A DNA stretch of 64,000 nt from Caldithrix sp. (lineage in GTDB: Bacteria > Zhuqueibacterota > Zhuqueibacteria > Thermofontimicrobiales > Sulfurfontimicrobiaceae), in the NCBI GenBank assembly GCA_020722815.1, contig DYKB01000023.1:1-64000 (forward strand), given 5' to 3'. The notes under the pieces were generated by a model. The model did no database searches and had not been told where the DNA came from. It saw only the letters and a program-made list of their open reading frames with translations. Made by a program: the position numbers and the translations under genes. Positions 18,032-27,829 of this stretch are shown piece by piece (the stretch's first letter is position 1; each line of letters starts with the position of its first letter).

Positions 18032-21000
18032 ATGTACTTGAGGAATAGACAACGTAGTGCTTCACAACTAATGCGAGTGATTGTTCTCTGCGCCGTCTTT
18101 ATTTTAATAAATATGAATATTGGCCTGAGCCAGGAATTAATGCCTCAGACCAACGATATCCGGCTGGATGATATTATTCCAAAGAAAACCAATATCTATT
18201 CCCCAGCGCTTGCGGTCAACAATACAAATCAAATAATGGCCGTCTGGATTGGCGAAACCGAATCCCTGCAACCACGTGTTTATGGGCGAATTGTTGATTA
18301 TCCGGATAAATTACAAAACTCAGAATTTCAAATTGATCCCAGTAACCAGGATGCCAATATCGTTAGTCGAAATGTTGATATAGCGCCAGATGAAAATGGA
18401 AATTTCTTTGTTGTCTGGGAGGATTTGCACAATTCCAGAGAATCTAAAATTTATGGTCGGATTTTCGATGCCCAGGGCAAAACAATTATTGATAAGACCA
18501 TCCTGGTCGGTGAGGATGAACAGGTACCGGTTTATGCAACTTCACCTGTTATTGCTATTAATAAAAAGAATACCGCCCGAATTGCATGGGTTGACAGCTC
18601 CAGGCGCATCATGACCCGAAGCATCGAGATAAATAAAAAAACAGGGCTATTGGAATTAGGAAAAACGGAACGGGTCGACCAGAACACCCGATTAACACCA
18701 TCCGCTTTTGATCCCAATATCGCCGCCGCACCGGGAGGGGAGTTTGTTATCACCTGGGTCGATAATCGCTATGAATTTGCCACGAATCAGGGGACGCCAC
18801 TCGTTTTCGCGCGTCAATATAATGCCAATGGAAATCCAATCCATAACGATTTTCAGGTCAATTCATTTGTTCCACCGGTTACTACACCCTGCAGCGCCCC
18901 GGATGTCGTTGTTGATCAACAGGGTAACACCATGATTTTCTGCTGGAACGATGGCCGTAATTCCACCGGACAGGGAAATAGTAGCATTTATAGCCGAACT
19001 TTTAGCTGGTCCCAAAAGCCAGAATCCAATGACTTTTTTATCGCCTCCTGTCTCCTAAATGCCCGGCCATCGCTGGTAATTGATTTTCAAAATAATATTA
19101 CTTTTATCTACCCGCAAACCAGCCAGCGCCAAACTGATCCGCAGGCGGCCCTGGATCATATTTTTGCGCGCAGTTATAAAATGGGATATGAAATTCTCGG
19201 ACAAACAGTACAGCTCGATCAGGGGAACGCGGTGGATCGGGATACGCAACTGAAGAGTTTCATGACAAATTCCGGCGAAATTTTTACGACCTGGACCCAA
19301 AACACAATTCAAGATACCACCGGAAGGATATTTTTTAATAGCTATGCCATCATTCGTCCCGCTTCACCCCAATTCCTGACCGCCAGTGATACGGGGTTGA
19401 ATTTCATTAAATGGGAATGGAAATATGATGGTGAAAAAAAGGTCAAATTTCACTTTAAGAATCAAGCGGATAGCATAATCTCCCCAGCGCTTTCTGAACG
19501 CGAGACTTCATGGCGCGAAGAAAATTTAACACCCAACACGCTGGTGACACGGACAATTAGTGCGGTTTTTGATGATGGTGCCGAAAGCCTGCCATCCAAT
19601 GAAGTATCATTGTTTACGCTGGCAGAACCACCCGACAGTCTGGAAGCCACTCCAATCGCCGGGAAAGGCGTGTTATTAAAATGGAAAGGAAAGAATGTTT
19701 CCCGTTTTGCGATTGAACGAGCGCTGGAAACGGAGGGACTAGTTGCTTCCTGGGAATACCTGGTCCAGTGGGAAGATAGCCTGGTTGATCTTCAATTTCA
19801 GGACTCGACAGCGCTTCCGCTGCTGTCTTATTGGTATCGCGTCCGGGGATACAATGGTGATAGTGTCTTAACCAACGCAACAAGCCCAATTCGGGTGGTT
19901 ACACTGGATGCCCCTCTTTTGCCGCCGACTGAATTTAATGGACTGAGTCAAAATGATTCCACAATTATCTGGCGGTGGCAGGATAATTCGACTAATGAAA
20001 TCGGTTTTCTACTGGAAGATTCTGCCGGTACCGCGCTTAGCACACAATTACCTGAAAATACCACTGAATATATCGAAGCCGGTTTGAAGCCTGACCGCCG
20101 CTATGTCCGACGAATTCGTGCCTTAAGCCGACAACCAGAACCCGTCGTTTCAAACCTGGATACCATCGTGACTTTGGCTTCTCAGGTTGACACAATTTAT
20201 TTAATCGAAAGACAATCTACCTCGTTACGGTTTGCCTGGCAATCGAAGAATGCATCGGCCTTTTTAATTCTTCGAAATAGCGACCTCCAGCGGGCTCCTG
20301 TGGCCTGGGATACTTTAATGGCCTGGCGTGATCACTACAAACAGACTGAATTCAGAGATGATAGCCTTGAAGCAAATGAACGATATACGTATTCTATTCA
20401 AAGTTATAATCAAATCGGTAACATTAATCCAGACAGTTCATTCGTTCAATTTGTGACCTTAGCCTCTCCCCCATCCCGAGTGGCCGTCGTCGAAACGACC
20501 ACGACGGCCATCAAACTCCGATGGGAGGCCGAGAAAAGAACCGCTTTTCGGATTCAGCGTGCCGAAGACCAATCAGGGCGACCAGGTCCATATCAAATTA
20601 TTAAGGATTGGGCGGATCAATTTCGGGAGACTGAATTAGATGAACAATCTTTGCAACCCAGTACATTATATTGGTATCTCATCCAGAGTTTTAATTTATC
20701 AGGTGAAATCAATCCCGATAGTCTCACGGTTCAAATCGCCACCCTGGCACTGCCGGTTGAAAAGATAGCGGTAATAGATATTACATCAACCACCCTCAAG
20801 CTTTCCTGGACGGCACCTGCGGCTTCTGCTTTTCTCGTCCAGCGCGCTTTCGATGTCAATGGCGCTCCGGGAACCTGGAAAATCCTAAAAGATTGGAACC
20901 ATCAGTTTAAAAATACGGAAATAGATGACAGCAATTTAATACCCAACAGAACCTACTGGTATCGGGTTCAGAGTTACAACCCATTGGGTATCATCTCACC

Positions 21001-23035
21001 TTCAAACACTTTAATTTCGGTTAAGACCCTGGCGGTGGCACATCCAACGGAATTTATCGGAAATGCGATTACAACGACAGAAATTTATTGGCAATGGCAG
21101 GATAATTCCACAGAAGAACAAGGCTATCAGATTCTCGCCGCCGATAGTCAGGCAATTTCACCCATTTTGCCCGCCAATACAACATCCTGGCGGGAGACAG
21201 AACTGAAACCGAATCAACAATATATTCGGCTGGTCAAACTCATTCATCCACAGGGAATCGTCATCTCAACTTCTTTACCCGATTCTGTTTATACACTAAC
21301 TTTACCAGCCGGAAACCTGATTGTGCTGGATTCAACATCAACTTCCATTACAATAAGTTGGGACGGTAATAATGGAACTCGTTTTGTGGTTGCGCGCACT
21401 CAGCCATCCATTATCCCTGAATTGGATTGGGTTCCACTGCAGCAAAATTGGACCGACTATTTGAAAGAAAATCGTTTTATCGATACTGGATTAATCCCAA
21501 ATTCGACTTATTTATATCGCGTTGTCAGCTTTAATGGTGATCGGATCCCTTCTGCATATAGTGAAACAATCCAGGTGTCAACCCCGGCTTCAATTCTGGC
21601 GCCGCCAACGAATTTTGCTGGTCAGGTGAAATCGTCGACAGAAATAGGCTGGACATGGCTGGATAATGCCCCCAATGAAACCGCCTATATTTTAAAGGAT
21701 GAAAACCGGAATGATATTTCCGGTAAGTTGCCGCAGAATACACAAACCTGGAACGAGATGAATCTGCAACCAAACCAACGCTACACACGACAGGTATTTG
21801 CCCTGAATGAAGCCGATCAGGAGAGTGGGGGCTCAAATGCTATTTCTCTTTACACCTTTGCAGTGCCACCGGCGAATCTCGTCGCACAACGAATCAACAG
21901 AAAGGTCTATCTATCATGGAAAGGCGCTGGTTCCAGCTTCTATGAAATCGAGCGGGCTTTATCACCTTCCGCGCCCTCTGAACTCTGGTTTAAAATAGCA
22001 ACGCAGGTATTGGACACAACTTATCAGGATACGCCGCCCCTGTTGCGGAGAAACTACTGGTATCGTGTCGCTGCATTTAATGGCGATAGTATCCGCACCG
22101 TTTATAGCAATGTGGATTCAATTACAGGATTGTTGGTGAAGGGTGATTTAAATTACAATGATGAAATTGATATTGTCGATTTGAGTCTGCTTATTAATAT
22201 GGTGATCGGAAAGCTGTCTCCCGTCAATGAAGAGGAAAAACAGATTGCAAATGTTTATGATCAGGATAAAGAAATTGACATCAACGATATAATTGCATTA
22301 CTCGATAATATTTTTCAAAACAGAAACCAATTTACAAAATCAGGGAATGCGTTGCTTGCTGGCCCGGACCTGGTTTTCGAAAGAATACAGGCGCCGTCAA
22401 CATATATTTTTCGTTTAAATCTGGCGGGAATTTCAAAATTTCAGGTTTTGGCGTTTGAAATTCCGACCGTGGATGAAACTGAAATCATCACCGAATTATG
22501 CGATCCAGCGCTATTTTCAGATATCCAGATAAGCTCAAAAATAGTTGACGACAAACTTCGAGTCATCATTTATCGTTTGAAATCTCCACTTAAAGCCGTC
22601 GATGTGAATCCAGATATTAAATTAGCGATACAATCACCTGTTGACTTTAATTTCAAGCTGCAAAGTATACAAATTATTGATAATACCTGTAAACACCTTT
22701 ATTATAGCGTTGCAAATGGCCAAAGTGATCTCAAATTTGATCAATTGATGCTTGAGACGCCCATGTTGTGGCAAAACTATCCAAATCCATTCAACTCACA
22801 AACCGCGATTCACTTTTATTGCGGTTCATCACCCAAAACCGTTAACCTGAAAGTTTTTAATCTGGCCGGCCAGGAAGTAGTACAACTCATTCAAAATAAA
22901 TCTCTGCACGGAATGCAAAAAGTTGTCTGGGATGGAAAATCAACGGCCGGGGTAACAATGGCCAGTGGCGTCTATCTATATCAGATACAAATTGATTCAC
23001 AGCAATATGTCCGAAAATTACTGCTTGTTCGATAA
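18032..23035 (+). CDS. Giant FN3-repeat protein with dockerin and T9SS sorting domain
   Basis: About 1667 residues. I prefer the ATG at 18032, 8 bases after AAAGGATG, over the in-frame ATG at 18023. A signal peptide ends near LSQ. Residues about 35-450 hold repeats of the VVWEDLHNSRESKIYGR / VITWVDNRYEFA kind, probably a propeller. Ten FN3-like modules of about 90 residues follow, in two alternating flavours (WRWQDNSTNE-type and YWYRVQSYN-type). Then comes a dockerin-like pair of calcium loops (GDLNYNDEIDIVDLS and YDQDKEIDINDIIALL). The C-terminus (LWQNYPNPFNSQTAI, GVYLYQIQ, KLLLVR) is a T9SS type A sorting domain. It is therefore predicted to be exported through type IX secretion and surface-attached. 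Confidence 0.88.
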   Translation: MYLRNRQRSASQLMRVIVLCAVFILINMNIGLSQELMPQTNDIRLDDIIPKKTNIYSPALAVNNTNQIMAVWIGETESLQPRVYGRIVDYPDKLQNSEFQIDPSNQDANIVSRNVDIAPDENGNFFVVWEDLHNSRESKIYGRIFDAQGKTIIDKTILVGEDEQVPVYATSPVIAINKKNTARIAWVDSSRRIMTRSIEINKKTGLLELGKTERVDQNTRLTPSAFDPNIAAAPGGEFVITWVDNRYEFATNQGTPLVFARQYNANGNPIHNDFQVNSFVPPVTTPCSAPDVVVDQQGNTMIFCWNDGRNSTGQGNSSIYSRTFSWSQKPESNDFFIASCLLNARPSLVIDFQNNITFIYPQTSQRQTDPQAALDHIFARSYKMGYEILGQTVQLDQGNAVDRDTQLKSFMTNSGEIFTTWTQNTIQDTTGRIFFNSYAIIRPASPQFLTASDTGLNFIKWEWKYDGEKKVKFHFKNQADSIISPALSERETSWREENLTPNTLVTRTISAVFDDGAESLPSNEVSLFTLAEPPDSLEATPIAGKGVLLKWKGKNVSRFAIERALETEGLVASWEYLVQWEDSLVDLQFQDSTALPLLSYWYRVRGYNGDSVLTNATSPIRVVTLDAPLLPPTEFNGLSQNDSTIIWRWQDNSTNEIGFLLEDSAGTALSTQLPENTTEYIEAGLKPDRRYVRRIRALSRQPEPVVSNLDTIVTLASQVDTIYLIERQSTSLRFAWQSKNASAFLILRNSDLQRAPVAWDTLMAWRDHYKQTEFRDDSLEANERYTYSIQSYNQIGNINPDSSFVQFVTLASPPSRVAVVETTTTAIKLRWEAEKRTAFRIQRAEDQSGRPGPYQIIKDWADQFRETELDEQSLQPSTLYWYLIQSFNLSGEINPDSLTVQIATLALPVEKIAVIDITSTTLKLSWTAPAASAFLVQRAFDVNGAPGTWKILKDWNHQFKNTEIDDSNLIPNRTYWYRVQSYNPLGIISPSNTLISVKTLAVAHPTEFIGNAITTTEIYWQWQDNSTEEQGYQILAADSQAISPILPANTTSWRETELKPNQQYIRLVKLIHPQGIVISTSLPDSVYTLTLPAGNLIVLDSTSTSITISWDGNNGTRFVVARTQPSIIPELDWVPLQQNWTDYLKENRFIDTGLIPNSTYLYRVVSFNGDRIPSAYSETIQVSTPASILAPPTNFAGQVKSSTEIGWTWLDNAPNETAYILKDENRNDISGKLPQNTQTWNEMNLQPNQRYTRQVFALNEADQESGGSNAISLYTFAVPPANLVAQRINRKVYLSWKGAGSSFYEIERALSPSAPSELWFKIATQVLDTTYQDTPPLLRRNYWYRVAAFNGDSIRTVYSNVDSITGLLVKGDLNYNDEIDIVDLSLLINMVIGKLSPVNEEEKQIANVYDQDKEIDINDIIALLDNIFQNRNQFTKSGNALLAGPDLVFERIQAPSTYIFRLNLAGISKFQVLAFEIPTVDETEIITELCDPALFSDIQISSKIVDDKLRVIIYRLKSPLKAVDVNPDIKLAIQSPVDFNFKLQSIQIIDNTCKHLYYSVANGQSDLKFDQLMLETPMLWQNYPNPFNSQTAIHFYCGSSPKTVNLKVFNLAGQEVVQLIQNKSLHGMQKVVWDGKSTAGVTMASGVYLYQIQIDSQQYVRKLLLVR

Positions 23036-23047
23036 AATGAGGTCTTT

Positions 23048-23980
23048 ATGTTGAAAATTTTCACAGGAGTTCTGTTAGCATTATTGTTGTTCTTATTGAA
23101 TTGTCAAGCGCCAATGTCAGGGGATCTTTCTCAAACAGCACCTACCATTGTGAATGTACAATTCAGTGGTTTTAAAATTACCGATTTGAATTTAAATAAA
23201 TCCGGATTGAATCAAATTCAATCATTTGAAAAAATGATAATTGAAGTGTTTGAAATGGGACTGGTAACCGACAATCTGACGCAGGCGCAACCAATATCCA
23301 GGACAGAAATCATGATTACGCCGGGTTCAGATACTTTTGAAGGCCGCATCGAAGTTCCAGCAGGAAGAAATCGACTTTTCATTGGTAAATTATTTGAAAA
23401 ATTTGATCATAATGTTCCGGATCAGCAGGATACGCTCGCCTTTGTATCTTATTGCGGCCGAAAGGCAGGTGTTGACATTGAAATTGATAAATTAAATGTT
23501 GTGGAGCTGCATCTCTATCCGGTCCCGATTTATGGAAAACGGATCGTCATCTGGTCCTGGCCAATTTCAATTAAAGCCAATAATATTCCCCCGGTTGCGC
23601 TGGGTATTATGACACTTGATACGCTTCGAGGCATACAATTTGATATAGCTTTCAATCCTCAGGTGCTTCAGATTCAATCAGTGGATACGACTTCGCTTTC
23701 TGGTAAAATTTCAGAATTTCACCTGAATCACATTCAGGAAGTCGGAACGCGAATTGTCGCCTTTACCCGATTCGCAGAGCGGAATATCTTATACCCCGTT
23801 CTCGATTCTTGTGCTGAACCTTTTCCTTTTATGAAGATAAATCTGATGACGGCTCCCGGTCAATCTTTGAATGGTAATTCAATTGATTTCATATTAAAAA
23901 ATGCACGAATTTCAGCATTAAAATATGTTCCGCTAGAAGTGTTTTTAATACCGGCGACGATTGAAATTGAATCAAATTGA
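23048..23980 (+). CDS. Lipoprotein with cohesin-like C-terminal domain
   Basis: 310 residues, starting 12 bp after the dockerin protein with ATGAGG before the ATG. The lipobox cysteine is in LLNCQA. The first half is a beta-rich domain (NVQFSGFKITDLN; DTFEGRIEVPAGRNRLFIGKL). The second half (about 180-305) resembles a cohesin: GIQFDIAFNPQVLQIQSVDT is very like the cohesin pattern in which a strand meets the position corresponding to LSYDPSVL. Cohesins bind dockerins, and the neighbouring gene encodes a dockerin, so the two may lock together on the cell surface. The cohesin call is by eye and needs a profile search. Confidence 0.6.
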   Translation: MLKIFTGVLLALLLFLLNCQAPMSGDLSQTAPTIVNVQFSGFKITDLNLNKSGLNQIQSFEKMIIEVFEMGLVTDNLTQAQPISRTEIMITPGSDTFEGRIEVPAGRNRLFIGKLFEKFDHNVPDQQDTLAFVSYCGRKAGVDIEIDKLNVVELHLYPVPIYGKRIVIWSWPISIKANNIPPVALGIMTLDTLRGIQFDIAFNPQVLQIQSVDTTSLSGKISEFHLNHIQEVGTRIVAFTRFAERNILYPVLDSCAEPFPFMKINLMTAPGQSLNGNSIDFILKNARISALKYVPLEVFLIPATIEIESN

Positions 23981-24053
23981 ACTTAATATCATTTATTGGC
24001 GTAAATCAATAATAGAATAATTTTGCTGATTTACATCCTTAAGGTTAATATAA

Positions 24054-25775
24054 ATGTCAGCCTCTTCCTTTGTTAAAAATATCATATTGAAACAAAAAAA
24101 GTCGGAATCAGCCGTGATCCCGAAAGGTGCTGATCTGTTAATCGATCAGCTCCGTCAGGATAAAACGATTCAAAAGACACTGAAAGACCTGACTTTATTT
24201 TTTAAGAACCTGATAGCCCGAATCGAAAATAATCTCGAATTAATTATCAAACTTCAGGACGGGATAGAAGAAAAGTATTATCGTTTTCAACATTCCCCGA
24301 TTCAAATTGGTCGTTCCATCTTATGTAATATACCATTAGCCGATCGATATGTGTCACGCGAGCACGCCCGTATTCTCATGAAATCAGATCAATACTATTT
24401 AATTGATTTAGGGAGTCTCAACGGAACGCTGCTTAACAAAACCCGTCTCATTCCCCAACAGGAATATCCTTTGTCATCCGGCGATACAATTCAAATTGAA
24501 CGCTTTAAAATGCATATTCTCCTGGAGAAATTGAATGGCAACGCGAACGTTTCGCCAACCCTTGATTTATTTTCAGTAAAGCAAAGCCATCTGAATAATT
24601 TCCTGCAGATAAATCCTGAGTCATCAATTACAGCAGAATACAAGGTTACGCCACAATTCGACTCCTGTTTTATTAAATTTGATTTTAATTTAGCTCAATT
24701 TCTGATACATAAATTTCAACGACCTGAAGAGGCCGAATTCCCCCCTCAATTTAGCGAAAGCCAGAAACGAATATTTGAAAACATCTTATTGGAGTTGGAA
24801 GATTTTTTAAATCATACCCATTTTAAAGCTCCTGAACCTAAAGTTAATTTTGTGCAAGTCCTCTCTTTAAACCTGCCAGCCGTTTTCGATCTTGATCAAC
24901 AAATTCTTATTTTTGAATTAAAACTGGATACGGGCTACCTTTCTGGAAATGTCTATTTTAGTATTCCGTATAAATATCATGAAAAATTAGATTTTCTACA
25001 TAAAATTTCACCTGGTTTACTACACCACTCACCAAATTCAGAAAATGTCCCACAGGAAAACCTGGCAAAGGCCAGAACGGCCGAGCATGGTTTCTATGGA
25101 GATGATTCAAATTCTGAAAACGCGCGAATTATGACAACACCGCTGGAAACGCCGCATACGCGCGTTCGGGAGATCATGACGCTCCTCAAGCTCGAAATTG
25201 GAACTTTTATAGTGACCGCCTATGATTTGCTGACCATCGGAATTAATTCACAACTTGTACTGGAAAATATCCAGCTTACCATCATCGATCAGATGCTCAT
25301 TGGAAATGTTCGCTTACGAATACCATATTCCAATGAATATTATTGGACCGGCACCCTAAGTTCTGATAAAACCAATTATCTAATACGAATTCGCGAGATG
25401 GTTAAGTCCAGTCCGCTCAAGCCAGATACAACAACGCGTTTATTTCTGCTGCCGCAATCAGAAAAGGACAGCGAAGGCATTCAATTCAATCAACTAAATC
25501 AATTTTTAGGGGAATTCCCGAATAATGATTTTGCTACCCACCAAGAACGCATAGAGCTGTTGAAGGGAATTAAATTATATATAAACATCGAAATCGGACA
25601 AATTAAACTGAAAATTTCCGACATTATGAAACTGAATCCTGGTCAAATTATTAAAATTGGCCAGCAGCTCTCCCAGAAAGTTAATTTAACCATCGAAAAT
25701 CAGAACCTCGCTTCCGGAATCCTGTATTCCGCTGCTAACGATTTAATCATTAAAATTACACGACTTCATGATTAA
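24054..25775 (+). CDS. FHA domain protein with FliM/FliN-like C-ring domains
   Basis: 573 residues, no signal or membrane segment. Residues about 65-160 are an FHA phosphothreonine-binding domain with G86-R87-S88, S101-R102-E103-H104 and N123-G124. Residues about 205-330 follow the FliM middle-domain pattern: a helix with SESQKRIFENILLELEDFL, then VLSLNLPAVFDLDQQILIFEL, then LSGNVYFSIPY. Residues about 376-445 look like a degenerate SpoA domain and about 502-573 like a better one (KLYINIEIGQIKLKISDIMKLNPGQIIKI). The usual FliM N-terminal CheY-binding peptide is absent, and FHA sits in its place. It lies with the kinases and PP2C, suggesting phospho-dependent assembly. FHA sure; FliM/SpoA assignment by eye. 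Confidence 0.72.
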   Translation: MSASSFVKNIILKQKKSESAVIPKGADLLIDQLRQDKTIQKTLKDLTLFFKNLIARIENNLELIIKLQDGIEEKYYRFQHSPIQIGRSILCNIPLADRYVSREHARILMKSDQYYLIDLGSLNGTLLNKTRLIPQQEYPLSSGDTIQIERFKMHILLEKLNGNANVSPTLDLFSVKQSHLNNFLQINPESSITAEYKVTPQFDSCFIKFDFNLAQFLIHKFQRPEEAEFPPQFSESQKRIFENILLELEDFLNHTHFKAPEPKVNFVQVLSLNLPAVFDLDQQILIFELKLDTGYLSGNVYFSIPYKYHEKLDFLHKISPGLLHHSPNSENVPQENLAKARTAEHGFYGDDSNSENARIMTTPLETPHTRVREIMTLLKLEIGTFIVTAYDLLTIGINSQLVLENIQLTIIDQMLIGNVRLRIPYSNEYYWTGTLSSDKTNYLIRIREMVKSSPLKPDTTTRLFLLPQSEKDSEGIQFNQLNQFLGEFPNNDFATHQERIELLKGIKLYINIEIGQIKLKISDIMKLNPGQIIKIGQQLSQKVNLTIENQNLASGILYSAANDLIIKITRLHD

Positions 25776-25972
25776 ATATTCCAATTTTTGCTCCTTAAAA
25801 GAGAACGTAATTCCGAAAAAATCAATCAACCATCCGCCTCAATTTTGAACGCTTTTTAAAAACGATATCAGGTATATGGCATTATTTTTGTATCCTTTAT
25901 TCCAGATAAATCCATTTTAATAATTCTCCAGAGTAAACCGGCAACTATCCAGGCACTGAAGCGAAAATAACT

Positions 25973-27226
25973 ATGGAATCTAAAAAATATTATCGTTCAA
26001 TAAAGCACAAAGTCGGAACTGAACGGTTAAAAAACGAGACCGTCAGTCCGCAAATCCCGGATGAGAATCAGAAGACGGCAAGGCGACAATTCCTGTTACA
26101 AGATTTGCAGGGGATGTATATTCCCCAATTTCCGAAACGATTAAAACGGGGTTTTTGGCGCAATCTGGATATCCGTTTTTATAAAATTCTACTAGCCTCA
26201 TTTATTTTTAATATTTCCCTGCTAATTTTGCTGTTTCATACGACCTCATTCGATGAATCAACTGAAAAGATGGCCAAAATTCAGAGTCGTTACGTTGATT
26301 TAATTCTCCAGCAATCCAAAAAAGATGGAATAGCGCCATATCCAGAGGAAAAGGTAAAGGAACGACAGGTGCAAAGTCATCCGTTATCTGATGCGGAAGC
26401 CCAGGAAGAAAGTCGCCGGGGGCAATCCCGGGCACGAGATACTCAGGAGACGCGGATTTTGGATAAAGAAACATTTCTCGAAGAGCGCGAAACCACTCGT
26501 CAGGAACGACGTGGGCAAAGTTCCCAGCTTTCTTCCCGAATCAGTTCAGTGGGAATTCTTGAATATATCAAAAGTCGGGTGATTAGCAGCCAGGTTGATA
26601 ATGAATTCCTCACCCAGGCGGATCAGGCGAATCAAAATTTTTCTCAGGTGCTTGGCGAAGTCGAGGGCAACCAAATATTTGCCTCCGGAGTAAATTATGG
26701 TGATGGGAGCTATAGTGCCGGCGGTACTGGATTGTCAGGTGGTCGCGGAATCTCAAATTTAGTCCGGCCGCCGAAAACACGGCGTGTCAATACCCGAACA
26801 CAAGCAAAAGACCTTTTTGGAAGCGAAGCCCCAATCCAGGAGTTAAAGACTACGGAAATTGAAAAGAAGGCAACTTTTGAGAAAACGCTACCAGTCAGTG
26901 GTGAATTAAGTAGCTTGCAGAAGAAGCATGCAAAGCGAACAGCGAAAGAACTTTCAAAAACAATTCAATCGCATAATAAAGCCATTCAGGATTGTTACAA
27001 AACCGCCTTAAAGCGGAATAGTAGCTTAAATGGTAAAGTCACCATTCGTATTAGCATTAACCTGGAAGGGCAGGTTGTGAATGCAGCGATTGTTTCCTCC
27101 ACAATTGGTGATCCAGAAATGGAACAATGTCTTCTCAATCGAATCAGTCGATGGAATGATTTTGGAGTATGTGTGACCCAAAAAGGAATTTTCGCGTTTA
27201 AACAGGTCTTTTCTTTCGGGAATTGA
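25973..27226 (+). CDS. AgmX/PglI-type TonB-like envelope protein
   Basis: 417 residues. A basic cytoplasmic N-terminus (about 1-70) precedes one membrane segment (ILLASFIFNISLLILLF). A long charged Gln/Arg/Ser-rich periplasmic stalk follows, then a C-terminal AgmX/PglI-type TonB-like domain (NKAIQDCYKTALKRNSSLNGKVTIRI, GQVVNAAIVSSTIGDPEMEQCL) with two cysteines in the usual places. In Myxococcus gliding, AgmX/GltJ spans the inner membrane and contacts MglA. This window also holds an MglA-type gene. Last gene of the plus-strand block; it meets the nitroreductase gene tail to tail with 4 bp between. Confidence 0.75.
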   Translation: MESKKYYRSIKHKVGTERLKNETVSPQIPDENQKTARRQFLLQDLQGMYIPQFPKRLKRGFWRNLDIRFYKILLASFIFNISLLILLFHTTSFDESTEKMAKIQSRYVDLILQQSKKDGIAPYPEEKVKERQVQSHPLSDAEAQEESRRGQSRARDTQETRILDKETFLEERETTRQERRGQSSQLSSRISSVGILEYIKSRVISSQVDNEFLTQADQANQNFSQVLGEVEGNQIFASGVNYGDGSYSAGGTGLSGGRGISNLVRPPKTRRVNTRTQAKDLFGSEAPIQELKTTEIEKKATFEKTLPVSGELSSLQKKHAKRTAKELSKTIQSHNKAIQDCYKTALKRNSSLNGKVTIRISINLEGQVVNAAIVSSTIGDPEMEQCLLNRISRWNDFGVCVTQKGIFAFKQVFSFGN

Positions 27227-27230
27227 AGCA

Positions 27231-27794
27231 TTATTCGGACTGTTCAAAATTAAAGTGGACAATCTTATTTAACGCCACCAGCTTTCTTGATTTCGATGGT
27301 AGTTTTGAAGGGTATCCCATGGCCAAAAGTGCAACAACGCGATAATTTAGAGGAAGTTTAAAAAATCGCCGGGCTTTCCGACGATTAAACCACCCAATCC
27401 AGCATGTTCCAAGACCTAATTCATGCGCTTCCAGGACAAAATGTTCCCCTGCAATTCCCATATCCAGGAGATAAAATGCCGTTCCCTGTACCAATCGGCC
27501 CAATCGATTTACCAGAATATCCACTTTTGCCGTCATCGCGATGAGGACAGGTGCTTTAAGTGCCCATCGAGTGGGACGATAAATTCCCGAAAAAGCCTGT
27601 GCACCAAATTTTTGAATTAAATCAGCGTCATCCAACACCAAGAAACGCCAGAGCTGCAAATTCTCAGCAGAAGGGGCATACCTGGCGGCTTCGATGCAGG
27701 TCAAAATTTTATCACGTTCAACTGGTTTTTCTAAAAAGGTGCGCGTACTGCGGCGTGACTTAATTAATGAAAGTAAAGGGGTTTGGAATGACAT
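27231..27794 (-). CDS. Nitroreductase-family flavoprotein
   Basis: About 187 residues from the ATG at 27794, which has TGAGG six bases upstream; an in-frame TTG at 27806 is less likely. The N-terminal RRSTRTFLEKPVERDKI and AARYAPSAENLQLWRFLVL motifs are the FMN-binding signature of the nitroreductase family. GLGTCWIGWF and ALLAMGYPSKLP follow as expected. These enzymes use NAD(P)H and FMN to reduce nitro compounds, quinones or unknown substrates. Physiological role here unknown. It is downstream of the amylase and a secreted unknown on the same strand. Confidence 0.88.
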   Translation of the reverse strand: MSFQTPLLSLIKSRRSTRTFLEKPVERDKILTCIEAARYAPSAENLQLWRFLVLDDADLIQKFGAQAFSGIYRPTRWALKAPVLIAMTAKVDILVNRLGRLVQGTAFYLLDMGIAGEHFVLEAHELGLGTCWIGWFNRRKARRFFKLPLNYRVVALLAMGYPSKLPSKSRKLVALNKIVHFNFEQSE

Positions 27795-27829
27795 TTCCGG
27801 CCTCAAATTTACTTGATATTTTCAGCGTA

